The notes under the pieces: model-generated | Told to the model about the DNA's origin: nothing | What the model saw: only the letters and a program-made list of their open reading frames with translations | Databases searched by the model: none | Assembly (NCBI RefSeq): GCF_002746455.1 | Contig: NZ_NWUW01000003.1 | Span: 62,001 to 126,000 of the forward strand | Length of the DNA stretch: 64,000 bases | Direction: 5' to 3' | Source of the DNA: Bacillus fungorum | Lineage (GTDB): Bacteria; Bacillota; Bacilli; Bacillales; Bacillaceae_G | Position numbers and translations under genes: made by a program | Part shown: positions 45,511-53,428 of the stretch, piece after piece | Position numbering within the stretch: position 1 is the first letter of the stretch | Layout of the letters: each line of letters begins with the position of its first letter

Positions 45511-45802
45511 AATATAATACCGGAACCCTTATATTTATATGTAAATATTTATTAATGTAATAATATTAAATTTTACAGAAGCTATTGTTTATAAAATAGT
45601 ATCCACTTTCTTGTCTAAAAAGCTCCCATGTTCATGCCTTTATACAACAACAAATGCACAGAGTGTGAAGTTAAAATTTAATTCTATATTAGTAACAAAA
45701 AATATTTATGAAAGATCTGCTTTCTTGTCTCATTAGGAGAACATGATAGTCTAAATTTATGTTAATGGGCATAGGAAAGGATTCTACAAACATTAAATAC
45801 GA

Positions 45803-45855
45803 TTGACAACACGAGATTACAAGTGTAATATTAAGTTGTAGATTACAAACGTAAT
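45803..45855 (+). promoter_or_regulatory. Promoter with two BlaI-type operators
   Basis: TTGACA (45803-45808), 17 bases, TAATAT (45826-45831). Operator 1 ATTACAAGTGTAAT (45816-45829) overlaps the -10; operator 2 ATTACAAACGTAAT (45842-45855) lies 26 bases further. Both contain the TACA/TGTA-type core of BlaI/MecI sites. Confidence 0.82.
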
Positions 45856-45878
45856 ACTGGGAGGTGTAATTTTAAACA

Positions 45879-46280
45879 ATGAAAGAATTACCTAAAATTT
45901 CGGAAGCTGAACTAGAAGTAATGAAAGTACTGTGGTCAAAATCTCCACAAACGGCAAATGAAGTGATCGAAGCGTTGGAGGTGAGAATGGATTGGAAACC
46001 CAAAACGATTCGAACGCTGATTAATCGATTAGTCCACAAAGAAGCAGTGGCTTACCATCAAGATAAAGGGCGTTTGTACTGTTATTATCCTTTGGTATCG
46101 CAAGATAGTTATTTACAAGTAGAAACAAAATCTTTACTTAAACGTTTCTATGGTGCAGCATTTAAGCCCTTGCTAGTAAATTTCCTGAAAGAAGAAAAAC
46201 TGTCTTCAGAAGACATTAACGAACTTAAACGTATCCTGGATGAGAAAACTGAGGAAAATCAGAGGAAGGATAGATCATAA
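45879..46280 (+). CDS. BlaI/MecI/CopY-family repressor
   Basis: The 133-residue winged-helix protein begins KISEAELEVMKVLWSKSPQT ANEV and has the recognition helix region DWKPKTIRTLINRLVHKEAV. The C-terminal helices form the dimer interface that is cleaved in induced BlaI proteins. It should repress its own operon through the two operators directly upstream. The stop codon overlaps the start of the M56 peptidase gene by one base, so the two are co-translated. Confidence 0.9.
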   Translation: MKELPKISEAELEVMKVLWSKSPQTANEVIEALEVRMDWKPKTIRTLINRLVHKEAVAYHQDKGRLYCYYPLVSQDSYLQVETKSLLKRFYGAAFKPLLVNFLKEEKLSSEDINELKRILDEKTEENQRKDRS

Positions 46281-48202
46281 TGATAGAAATGTTTATTAAT
46301 GTCTATCTGCCTCATTTTTTCGATTGGTTGATAGAGACCTCTATTATGGCTAGTATATTAGTGGGCCTAATCTTATGTATCAAGGTCTTGTTTAGAAATA
46401 AGTTAACTCCACGCTGGCAATACATGCTATGGATTATATTAATAATAAGACTTGTATTACCTTGGTCGCCAGATAGTTCCTATAGTATCTATTCTGTTTT
46501 TACTTACAAGAATAATGATGCATTCATTACTAGCCGAACCCCTGTAGCTATTTTTCTTTCAAAAGAACACATGCAAGAATTGAAAGGTACAGACGATACA
46601 AAGGTTCCCACAAAAGAAGATACTTATACCTCAAGTTCAACACAAAATGATCAGGCAAACCAGACACAAACACACAATAATGAAAAGCAGGATGATGAGA
46701 CGGTTCCATTCTATACAATCTGTATATACATTTGGCTTACAGGCGTTATTCTTCTAAGCTTTGCTACTTTTATAATGAACAGACGTTTACTACTTTACAT
46801 AAAAAAACAACCTGATATTACAGATGAGAAGATTGTCCAGATTTTTGAAAAGTGTAAGCAATCTATGTCTATTCAACGGAATATCCCTCTATTTGTATCT
46901 GGAAAGGTTTCCAGTCCAACAGTGTTCGGATTTATTCGTCCCAAGTTGTTGTTGTCCAGTGTACATATGAAGATTTTAGATGAACAACAGTTACGATATA
47001 TTTTTTATCATGAATTAGCTCACATTAAGCGAAGAGATGTCGGTGTGAACTGGCTTATGCATGGCTTACTCATTTTAAATTGGTTTAATCCCATTCTATG
47101 GTATGCCTACTCATGTATGCGGGAAGATCAAGAACTAGCATGCGATGCATTAGCTCTTACATGTATAAATTCAGAGGAACAAATTGCGTATGGACATACT
47201 ATAATCAGCCTTTTGGAACATTACTCAGGCTATTATCAAGTACCGAGCTTAGCAAATTTTAGTAAAAACAAAAGAATGTTAAAAAGGAGAATTCTAATGA
47301 TTAAAAAATTCCAAAAAAAATCATATCGTTGGTCTGCGATAGGGGCTGTGGCAGTGATTGCAGTATCATCTGTATCCTTATTAAACGCCCGTGCTGATCA
47401 GCCGACTAACCCTGAGAAACAACAATTAGAAGTGAAAAATAATATGAAAGAATTAAAAACACGAACAGATGCTCCTATACAGCGAATTGTAGAAAAAATG
47501 ATTGGTACAAAAGAACAAGCAGAAGCAGAATTTTTTGTTTCCGAAGGAGACTATAATACTTTACTTACAGAGATTGGAGTGGCGAGGAATCTGTTTACGA
47601 AAGAAGAATTTGATCGATTCATTACATTGGAAACAGAAGCACATATTTTAGATAAAAAAGTAAGGCAAGTAGGAAGTCCTGAAAAGTTAGACCCAGAAGA
47701 GGAAAAAAAATATGAGAAAAACAGTGAAGAAATTGGACCATTTAGAGAGAAAATTCATTCGCATTTTAGATTAACTAAAAAGGAAGCACAGAAATATGTT
47801 GATTTTCCAATTAACACCCCAAGTTATGTGGTAAAAGGGTTTAAATTAACTGGAGAAGGTGTTAATACACCGATGACTACTGGAAAAATGAATCCCGATT
47901 TTATTTATGAATATCAAAATGAAAGTAAAGATAATGTATATATTGTGCACCAATCTGCAGTTACTGCTGAGGGAATAGAATTCTCGAATAAAAAAGCGGA
48001 TTATAATGAAAAGGTAACAAATTATGAATTAGAAGGTACAAAAATAACCTTAGTTGAAAGTCTTGATACAGAGGAAACCTATAAAGTAATGCAAATGATT
48101 GTTCCTGCAAAAGGAAAGAATAGCGCTTTTCAAGTCTTTATTATTGCAGGTGATTTAAGTAAAGAAGAAACAGAGAAAGTTATGCTGTCCTTTCTAAAAT
48201 AA
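46280..48202 (+). CDS. M56-family (BlaR1-like) membrane metalloprotease with DUF4367-like end
   Basis: The 640-residue protein has membrane helices at its N-terminus and after residue 150. The zinc-protease motif is HELAH at 244-248 and EDQELACD follows at about 285. After a further helix (WSAIGAVAVIAVSSVSLLNA, about 350) the outside part does not contain a penicillin-binding sensor (no SxxK/SxN/KTG). It ends in a DUF4367-like domain (PSYVVKGFKLTGEG ... YNEKVTNYELEGTKITLVES). As in BlaR1 it probably cleaves or triggers loss of the co-encoded repressor, but the signal must differ from beta-lactams. Confidence 0.85.
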   Translation: MIEMFINVYLPHFFDWLIETSIMASILVGLILCIKVLFRNKLTPRWQYMLWIILIIRLVLPWSPDSSYSIYSVFTYKNNDAFITSRTPVAIFLSKEHMQELKGTDDTKVPTKEDTYTSSSTQNDQANQTQTHNNEKQDDETVPFYTICIYIWLTGVILLSFATFIMNRRLLLYIKKQPDITDEKIVQIFEKCKQSMSIQRNIPLFVSGKVSSPTVFGFIRPKLLLSSVHMKILDEQQLRYIFYHELAHIKRRDVGVNWLMHGLLILNWFNPILWYAYSCMREDQELACDALALTCINSEEQIAYGHTIISLLEHYSGYYQVPSLANFSKNKRMLKRRILMIKKFQKKSYRWSAIGAVAVIAVSSVSLLNARADQPTNPEKQQLEVKNNMKELKTRTDAPIQRIVEKMIGTKEQAEAEFFVSEGDYNTLLTEIGVARNLFTKEEFDRFITLETEAHILDKKVRQVGSPEKLDPEEEKKYEKNSEEIGPFREKIHSHFRLTKKEAQKYVDFPINTPSYVVKGFKLTGEGVNTPMTTGKMNPDFIYEYQNESKDNVYIVHQSAVTAEGIEFSNKKADYNEKVTNYELEGTKITLVESLDTEETYKVMQMIVPAKGKNSAFQVFIIAGDLSKEETEKVMLSFLK

Positions 48203-48206
48203 AAAT

Positions 48207-48246
48207 AGAGTCTCAGGATCCCGTTCTTGAGGCTATATTTTTTTAG
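48207..48246 (+). terminator. Terminator of the blaI/M56 operon
   Basis: TAGAGTCTCAGGA pairs with TTCTTGAGGCTA (imperfect), then TTTTTTT. Confidence 0.65.
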
Positions 48247-48344
48247 CTTAAACGAAACCTATGAGTGGGAAGAGAAATTAGTATAGTCTATATAATGAGA
48301 AAGTAAAATGATATTTAGTTTTGCTAGCTTGATTGAGGTGGATA

Positions 48345-48440
48345 AAAAATAACAATTTAAAACATAAATTGAATCTAGGTAGGTATATTGCATGGAGAAC
48401 AGGAGGGAGTATGATTCAAAAAGAAGTAATGGAAGAATAC
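48345..48440 (+). repeat. Second copy of the decayed gene's tail
   Basis: AATTTAAAACATAAATTGAA and ATGGAAGAATACTA match 41725-41800 closely; this marks the left edge of a duplicated, damaged locus. Confidence 0.55.
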
Positions 48441-48449
48441 TAGCAAATG

Positions 48450-48876
48450 GTGATTTATTTTACCGCTATCACCTGGATTGAGAAGTAAAACCTCATCATT
48501 TAGATATAGTTTTACTTGAGATGAAGCGGTTTGAGGTAGCAGATTCATATTAAAGCCAATTCCAGTGATCCATCTAAATTAGGAGAGAATAACTCATACG
48601 AAACATTACAGCTTTCAGGGAAAGTTATTTTTTTCTATGATCCGCTCTTACAACTAATTCTTCTGTATTAGTATCTTCCAAGAAAAAATTAAATAAAGGA
48701 ATAGTTAATGCTACAGAAATTAACTTTAGTGTTTGTAAGGATGGATTCGTGATCCCTTTCTCAATCTTACTTAACATGGAAGGGGTTATATCAGCCATTT
48801 CAGCTAAACGTTTACTAGTTAATCCTGCACCTTTTCGAAATGCCATAATTTTTTGAACAACATTAAAATTGTGCAT
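48450..48876 (-). pseudogene. Damaged copy of the XRE-cupin regulator gene
   Basis: The first 83 codons are intact (LTSKRLAEMADITPSMLSKI), then a frameshift after VVRADHRKK ends the frame at 48625. DNA matching the cupin part continues to about 48450 with a deletion of some 60 bases. AAGGGAG precedes the ATG, so a short DNA-binding protein without sensor could still be made. Confidence 0.75.
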
Positions 48877-48904
48877 ATAAATAATCTCCCTTAAATGAGT
48901 GGTG

Positions 48905-48995
48905 TATATTAAATTAAAGTTAATTTCATTTACTTATACTTAATAAAATGTTAATATATATTTAATTAAAATAAATTATGATTAATTTTCAAACT
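48905..48995 (-). promoter_or_regulatory. Shared upstream block, copy at the damaged XRE gene
   Basis: Minus strand TTGAAA, 16 bases, TTTAAT, then the conserved A/T block. It aligns with 41280-41365 and more loosely with 40400-40503. Confidence 0.6.
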
Positions 48996-49139
48996 GTCAA
49001 CTGATGCAGAACGTGGGAAAAGAATCTACTTAGAAGTAAAGAGATTACTGTTATTGAATATACAACAGACTATAGTAAAGCAGTAGAAAAAGAAGAATAC
49101 AAGCTAATAATGTATTCTTAAGTTTTTAAAGGACGTGAA

Positions 49140-49652
49140 ATGAACATGAAACCAGTTTTAAAAAATATAATTATTTCCCTTGTTTTTTCAATAGTAGGGT
49201 TGTGTTGGGCGCTGTTTGACTTCTTTATGTTAGATGCAGACTGGCTATTAATTTGGATAGGTGTATTATTGGCATATCTATCGTTGTATATTGTGATAGG
49301 TCTATATAGTAGAAAAACGTGCGACTCAAAATTGGCTAAAGTGCTTCTAAAAACAATCATTACAACCTTTAGTTTTGGAGTATTAGGTATATCATTCGGA
49401 GTTGTACACGAGATATTAGGACCATTGAGTCTTACTTTAATGACATGGTATTGGTTTATAATGCTATTTTTATATTTAATACCCATAATATTATTAGTGA
49501 TTTTAGTATTGGTAAATAGTAAAAATCATAATTTCCCTTGGGGATATAGTATACTTATACTTCTAAATATACTTCTTACGTTATGGCCGTTATTATGGCC
49601 GTTATTTATTAATTTTATGGGATCTGCTATGAATGCAAGTGCAGGATGGTAG
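49140..49652 (+). CDS. Membrane protein, paralogue of the 41914 gene
   Basis: The 170-residue protein has about five helices. It shares with the first copy the stretch VLLAYLSL ... IGLYSRKT, a central GVLGISFG, a tail LLNILLTLWPLLWPL, and the ending MNASAGW. AAAGGACGTG precedes the ATG; an internal ATG at 49146 aligns with the other copy's start. It survives intact while its neighbours decayed, which suggests selection or a recent event. Function is unknown. Confidence 0.6.
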   Translation: MNMKPVLKNIIISLVFSIVGLCWALFDFFMLDADWLLIWIGVLLAYLSLYIVIGLYSRKTCDSKLAKVLLKTIITTFSFGVLGISFGVVHEILGPLSLTLMTWYWFIMLFLYLIPIILLVILVLVNSKNHNFPWGYSILILLNILLTLWPLLWPLFINFMGSAMNASAGW

Positions 49653-49664
49653 CAGCTCACAGAT

Positions 49665-49805
49665 TATAAAAGGATTAAAAGAACAAGGTTATGAATTTGA
49701 AGCTTATAACCGAATATAAAAAGTATGGATATGTTAAATGAATGGAATAAGAAATTCATATAGGGTTTAGAGCGTGTTTAGCTAAATATATAACAACACG
49801 CTCTT
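49665..49805 (+). pseudogene. 3' scrap of a deacetylase gene with its terminator
   Basis: TTATAAAAGGATTAAAAGAA and the codons for KEQGYEFEAYN copy the end of the polysaccharide deacetylase at 43285-43330. The following hairpin (49768-49805) copies its terminator. The rest of the gene is deleted. Confidence 0.7.
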
Positions 49806-50377
49806 TTAACTGGCTATTTTTTATTATTTAAATTTTTTAAAATAATATTGATTAAATGATAAAGAGAGTTTTGCTCTCTTTTTTTGCATTTCAGCAAAAC
49901 CTAATTAAATGTGAAGTGAAAAATTCATTTGGAATTTATATTAGTAATGAAAGATATTCATGAAGTATCTACTTTCGTGTCTAAAAATTATCCACTTTCA
50001 TGTCTTTCTACAACAGCAAATGTAGAAAGACATGAAAGTCTGAACTTTTTGTACCTAGGACAAGAAAATCTAAACTACTTAGCCAGTAATAATGCAATAA
50101 GAAGAAAGTTAACTTTCTTCTTATTAGGTTTCTCAAGTAGAATTGTTACATTTTTTATTCGAAAATATGATAAATCTCTAAAATGTTGGTGATACCTCTA
50201 ATGTAAAAACTTCTATTTAAAAAGCCATAGGTTCTTTACCTTTATGACAATGTTAGAACTAAAGAAAAACAAGTTTTATAAAATAATGAAGGAATATGAA
50301 AAAGCAAAGTAGCATCTCTCCTATAGGAAATGCTACTTTGCCCCCGGTTGTAAGAACACTCGTACTCTCCCCTTGTA
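49806..50377. other. Gap with repeat and hairpins
   Basis: Contains a short terminator (AGAGAG/CTCTCT plus T-run at 49862-49887), the dispersed hairpin repeat at 49989-50090, and a strong hairpin at 50304-50341 (GCAAAGTAGCAT / ATGCTACTTTGC). The open frames here lack ribosome-binding sites. Confidence 0.4.
49989..50090. repeat. Dispersed hairpin repeat, copy 2
   Basis: CTTTCATGTCTTTCTACA pairs with TGTAGAAAGACATGAAAG, followed by ...AAACTACTTAGCC, as in the copy at 38140. Confidence 0.55.
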
Positions 50378-50495
50378 GCTCATCAGACACTGAAACAGAC
50401 AGACAAAAAACGCCATTCTTTCCTATAATTCTACAGAAAGAACAACGTGTTTTTTCGTTTTATGGATACAATTTTACTTTAGCTTTATGCTGAGA
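50378..50495 (-). mobile_element. Solo left end of the IS231-like element
   Basis: Minus strand: CATAAAGCTAAAGTAAAATT, the conserved hairpin region with GAAAGAATGGCG, and the first codons (SVSVSDELQ). The start codon itself is mutated. The rest of the element is gone. Confidence 0.7.
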
Positions 50496-50542
50496 GGATA
50501 CTCCCCCTAAATGTTTGCCATGATTCATGTTTGGATGAATGC

Positions 50543-52549
50543 TTACTTCTGTTTAATGGGCAGTGCATAATAGCCAAAAGCCAAATCGAGCAAGGCACTC
50601 GCTTCTTGACGTAGTAACAGATCCTTCGGACGGAAGGTAAAAGATCCGTCAACGTTGATGGTAGTATCAGGGTCTACGATTCCTTGTGAGGCAAGGGATT
50701 GAATGGACTGGACTGCCCAGGCATCCGCAGTGTCCAGCAATTTCACATGATTGGCTTGGTCAGGTTGAATCTGCTTCAAGTTTTGAATCATGGTTGCTGC
50801 AACTTGTCTGCTAATCGGAGTCGCACGGTCATATCCTGGTACGCCTGCTATAAATTGCTTCTTAATCCCTTCGGCTTGACCCGGGAAAATGCTCCATCCA
50901 TGTGCCAACAACAAGGCATCAGTAAATTCTCCTTGTGTCATCGTGTCCATCGGATCGAATAGATTATCCGCTTTAGCATCCATGATGTTTAAAGCATGAA
51001 GATTGTCGATATGGCTTCTATAGTTACTCTTTTGCGGGACGTCTGCAAAAGGTGGTTTGATATTGATTTTCTGAGATTGAGCAACAATGCCTAGGCCTTT
51101 AGGACTTGTGTAATAAAAATATGCGATTTCTCCGGTCGCATTTTTTTGGAAAGCAATCTTATTTCCTTCCGAATCTTCAAATAACAACGGGTGAATCATT
51201 TTTAGGACTTGTTTGCCAGCTGTTTCATCTTCCATGACCAACGCTCCATTCTCATAGGTAAAGTGGGTACGAATCGCAAACGCACGTGTGTTTTGGTACA
51301 AGCCCAAGTATTTTTGTGCTTCTTTTCCCTCTAACGGGAGATACACTGTTTTCTCCGCCTTGGGAGCAGGGAAATAGTGATCCATGAACGCTTCGTACAC
51401 TTCTCGACTCATCATGGAATCGTTATTGTAAGACATGAAGAATGCGGTTTTCTGTTCAGGTACCAAAACCATCAATGAAGAATGTCCAGGCATATTCCCA
51501 CCTTTTAATACGACATGTTGACCATTGGCAAGGTCATTGAAATATGTTTCAAATCCAACTGTCGCAATAGGAATGGTCTTATCTGCGAAAACTTGGTGGG
51601 CATGCATCATATCCATACTTTTTTTACTCACGATTTCTTTACCTTCAAACTTTCCATTTTGTAGCTGCATAATCATGTACTTTGACATATCTTCTCCAGT
51701 GGACAAAATACTTCCTTGTGGCCCATCAGTTGGAGCGTGCCCATTTGTTGGAATAGGATCGCCAGTGGGACCGTAATGTATAGCCATTCTCTTGAGAAGG
51801 TCAGGCGTAAAGCGTACACTGGTAGACTTCATGCCTAATGGTTTAAAAATATTCTTTTCCATATATCGTGAGAAAGATGTGCCCGTAACATTCTCCACTG
51901 CATGTCCTGCGAGTAAAAATGAGAAGTTGTCATACGTATAAGCTTCACCGGGTGGCCGTACCACCGTGGGCATATGTTCAGGTAGAAAGTCCTTAATAGA
52001 TATATTTTTATTTACATATTCAGGCCCGATTAGCGTGGTGATATCGGGCAGGTCTACGCCGCTGGTATAGGTCAGCATATCAAACAGTGTGAGGGGTTTT
52101 CCTGTTTTATTGGGTATTTTCAATCCGCCGAGATACTGTTGTACATCTTGATCTAGTTTAAGCTTTCCTTTATCGACTTGTTGCATCACGGCCAAGGCGG
52201 TAAAAGTTTTCGAGACTGAAGCGATTTGGAAGACGGTATCCTTGTTGACAGGGGTCTTCTTTTCTTTATTTGCATAACCATACCCTTTATTGACAACGAC
52301 TTTTCCATCATGGACGACGACAAAACTTGAACCGTTCACATTGTACTTTTTCATTTTTTCTGCAAATAACGAATCGGCAAAAGATTCCACCTCTTTTTTG
52401 TTATTAGCGTATTTTTCCATTCGTGTATCAGTTTTGGAAATTGGTGGCGTTGACTCTTTCACCCCTCCTGGTTGTTGGGCACACGCAGAAATCATGCTAG
52501 TAGAAATGAGCAGAAGTGCGAGGCTTATTTTATTCATTGCTTTTTTCAT
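50543..52549 (-). CDS. Beta-lactamase-fold serine hydrolase lipoprotein with SLH-like tail
   Basis: The 668-residue protein has a lipobox ISAC with Cys23. Residues about 50-380 are a class C beta-lactamase/PBP4*-type domain. SVSK (Ser111, Lys114) is the nucleophile motif, YDN is the Tyr-x-Asn motif, and GGNMPGHSS stands at the third motif. After a beta-rich linker comes a C-terminal region of two or three SLH-like units (NYRSHIDNLHALNIMDAKAD; DTADAWAVQSIQSLASQGIV). Likely a wall-associated peptidase or esterase acting on peptidoglycan or D-amino acid substrates. AAAGGAG precedes the ATG. It is divergent from a sensor/kinase pair that probably controls it. Confidence 0.85.
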   Translation of the reverse strand: MKKAMNKISLALLLISTSMISACAQQPGGVKESTPPISKTDTRMEKYANNKKEVESFADSLFAEKMKKYNVNGSSFVVVHDGKVVVNKGYGYANKEKKTPVNKDTVFQIASVSKTFTALAVMQQVDKGKLKLDQDVQQYLGGLKIPNKTGKPLTLFDMLTYTSGVDLPDITTLIGPEYVNKNISIKDFLPEHMPTVVRPPGEAYTYDNFSFLLAGHAVENVTGTSFSRYMEKNIFKPLGMKSTSVRFTPDLLKRMAIHYGPTGDPIPTNGHAPTDGPQGSILSTGEDMSKYMIMQLQNGKFEGKEIVSKKSMDMMHAHQVFADKTIPIATVGFETYFNDLANGQHVVLKGGNMPGHSSLMVLVPEQKTAFFMSYNNDSMMSREVYEAFMDHYFPAPKAEKTVYLPLEGKEAQKYLGLYQNTRAFAIRTHFTYENGALVMEDETAGKQVLKMIHPLLFEDSEGNKIAFQKNATGEIAYFYYTSPKGLGIVAQSQKINIKPPFADVPQKSNYRSHIDNLHALNIMDAKADNLFDPMDTMTQGEFTDALLLAHGWSIFPGQAEGIKKQFIAGVPGYDRATPISRQVAATMIQNLKQIQPDQANHVKLLDTADAWAVQSIQSLASQGIVDPDTTINVDGSFTFRPKDLLLRQEASALLDLAFGYYALPIKQK

Positions 52550-52833
52550 TTTCGAACGCTCCTTTGTTTGACTAAAATTTTCTTGTCAGCACAACGAGTT
52601 GTCAGCTCATTAGTGTATGAACTGAGTGTAGCAAGCGGCAAGTCATAGTAGCTAGTGACCTTTCGTCATCTTCATGCATGACGTAAAAAACAGAGCGTAG
52701 TACGGCTAGATTTATAGCCACGACTTACAAATCATGACACTTTGACACTACCGTATGTGACAGACAAAAAGTTAGAATCGAAGGGCGGCTCATAGCGTAT
52801 TAGCAAAGAAAAGAAAGGGGAGGAGAGAATCTA
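52550..52833. promoter_or_regulatory. Divergent control region
   Basis: Contains an inverted repeat CGTCAT (52664-52669) / ATGACG (52678-52683) around TCATGCATGA, and TGACA repeats near 52735-52765. These are candidates for the response-regulator site. Promoters were not fixed. Confidence 0.45.
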
Positions 52834-53424
52834 ATGACAAAAGAATCAGTTCAAAAAAGCTTGCAAGATTTCTACTTTTGGTTGTTTACCTTCGGATCTG
52901 GCTTATTTTACTTTCTCTTCTATTTGGTCAGCATTACTTTTGCATTGGTGATGGGGATTATCTTCATAGGTATTCCTTTGTTGGCGAGTGTGTTGCGAAC
53001 AACTCACACATTTGTCCAGTATGAACGCATTCAGACGAAGATTTATGTGGATATATCGATAGAGCCAATCTTGCCAAGGACAGAAAATGAAGGAGGTAAA
53101 TGGATTAAAGCGAGAGAAGCAATTCTTAATAGTAGCAATTGGAGGGCCATTTTTTGGCTCATGCAGAAATTTTTTATTGGGGTGATTAGCCTCATATGTA
53201 CCGTTATATTGTACGTAGCTCCGTTAGCATTTATCGTTACACCGTTACTTTTTCAATATCTTGAGATATACTTATTGGGAATCGCTGTAAATTCGTGGGG
53301 GAAGGCTGTATATGTTATGATCGCTGGGTGCATTCTCGCCTGGATACATACTCGTATTGGAAACAGTTTGGTTCAAATGGTTGGAATGTACACGCGTTCC
53401 ATGTTCAAAGCTATTAAGGGGTGA
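52834..53424 (+). CDS. Membrane sensor-domain protein (PF13796-like)
   Basis: The 196-residue protein has four hydrophobic segments (about 15-35, 38-55, 110-130, 140-175). The order of paired helices, a polar middle and paired helices fits the 'putative sensor' domain usually found at the front of histidine kinases. Here it is a separate gene four bases before the kinase gene. GGGGAGGAG precedes the ATG. It probably forms the membrane input unit of the kinase downstream. Confidence 0.75.
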   Translation: MTKESVQKSLQDFYFWLFTFGSGLFYFLFYLVSITFALVMGIIFIGIPLLASVLRTTHTFVQYERIQTKIYVDISIEPILPRTENEGGKWIKAREAILNSSNWRAIFWLMQKFFIGVISLICTVILYVAPLAFIVTPLLFQYLEIYLLGIAVNSWGKAVYVMIAGCILAWIHTRIGNSLVQMVGMYTRSMFKAIKG

Positions 53425-53428
53425 TAAT

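Larger units (their letters stand above)
45341..45878. other. Gap between the chemoreceptor and blaI-like genes
   Basis: A terminator is at 45468-45510. Near 45630-45780 is a faint, decayed copy of the dispersed hairpin repeat seen at 38140 and 49989. The blaI promoter/operator is at 45803-45855. Confidence 0.5.
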
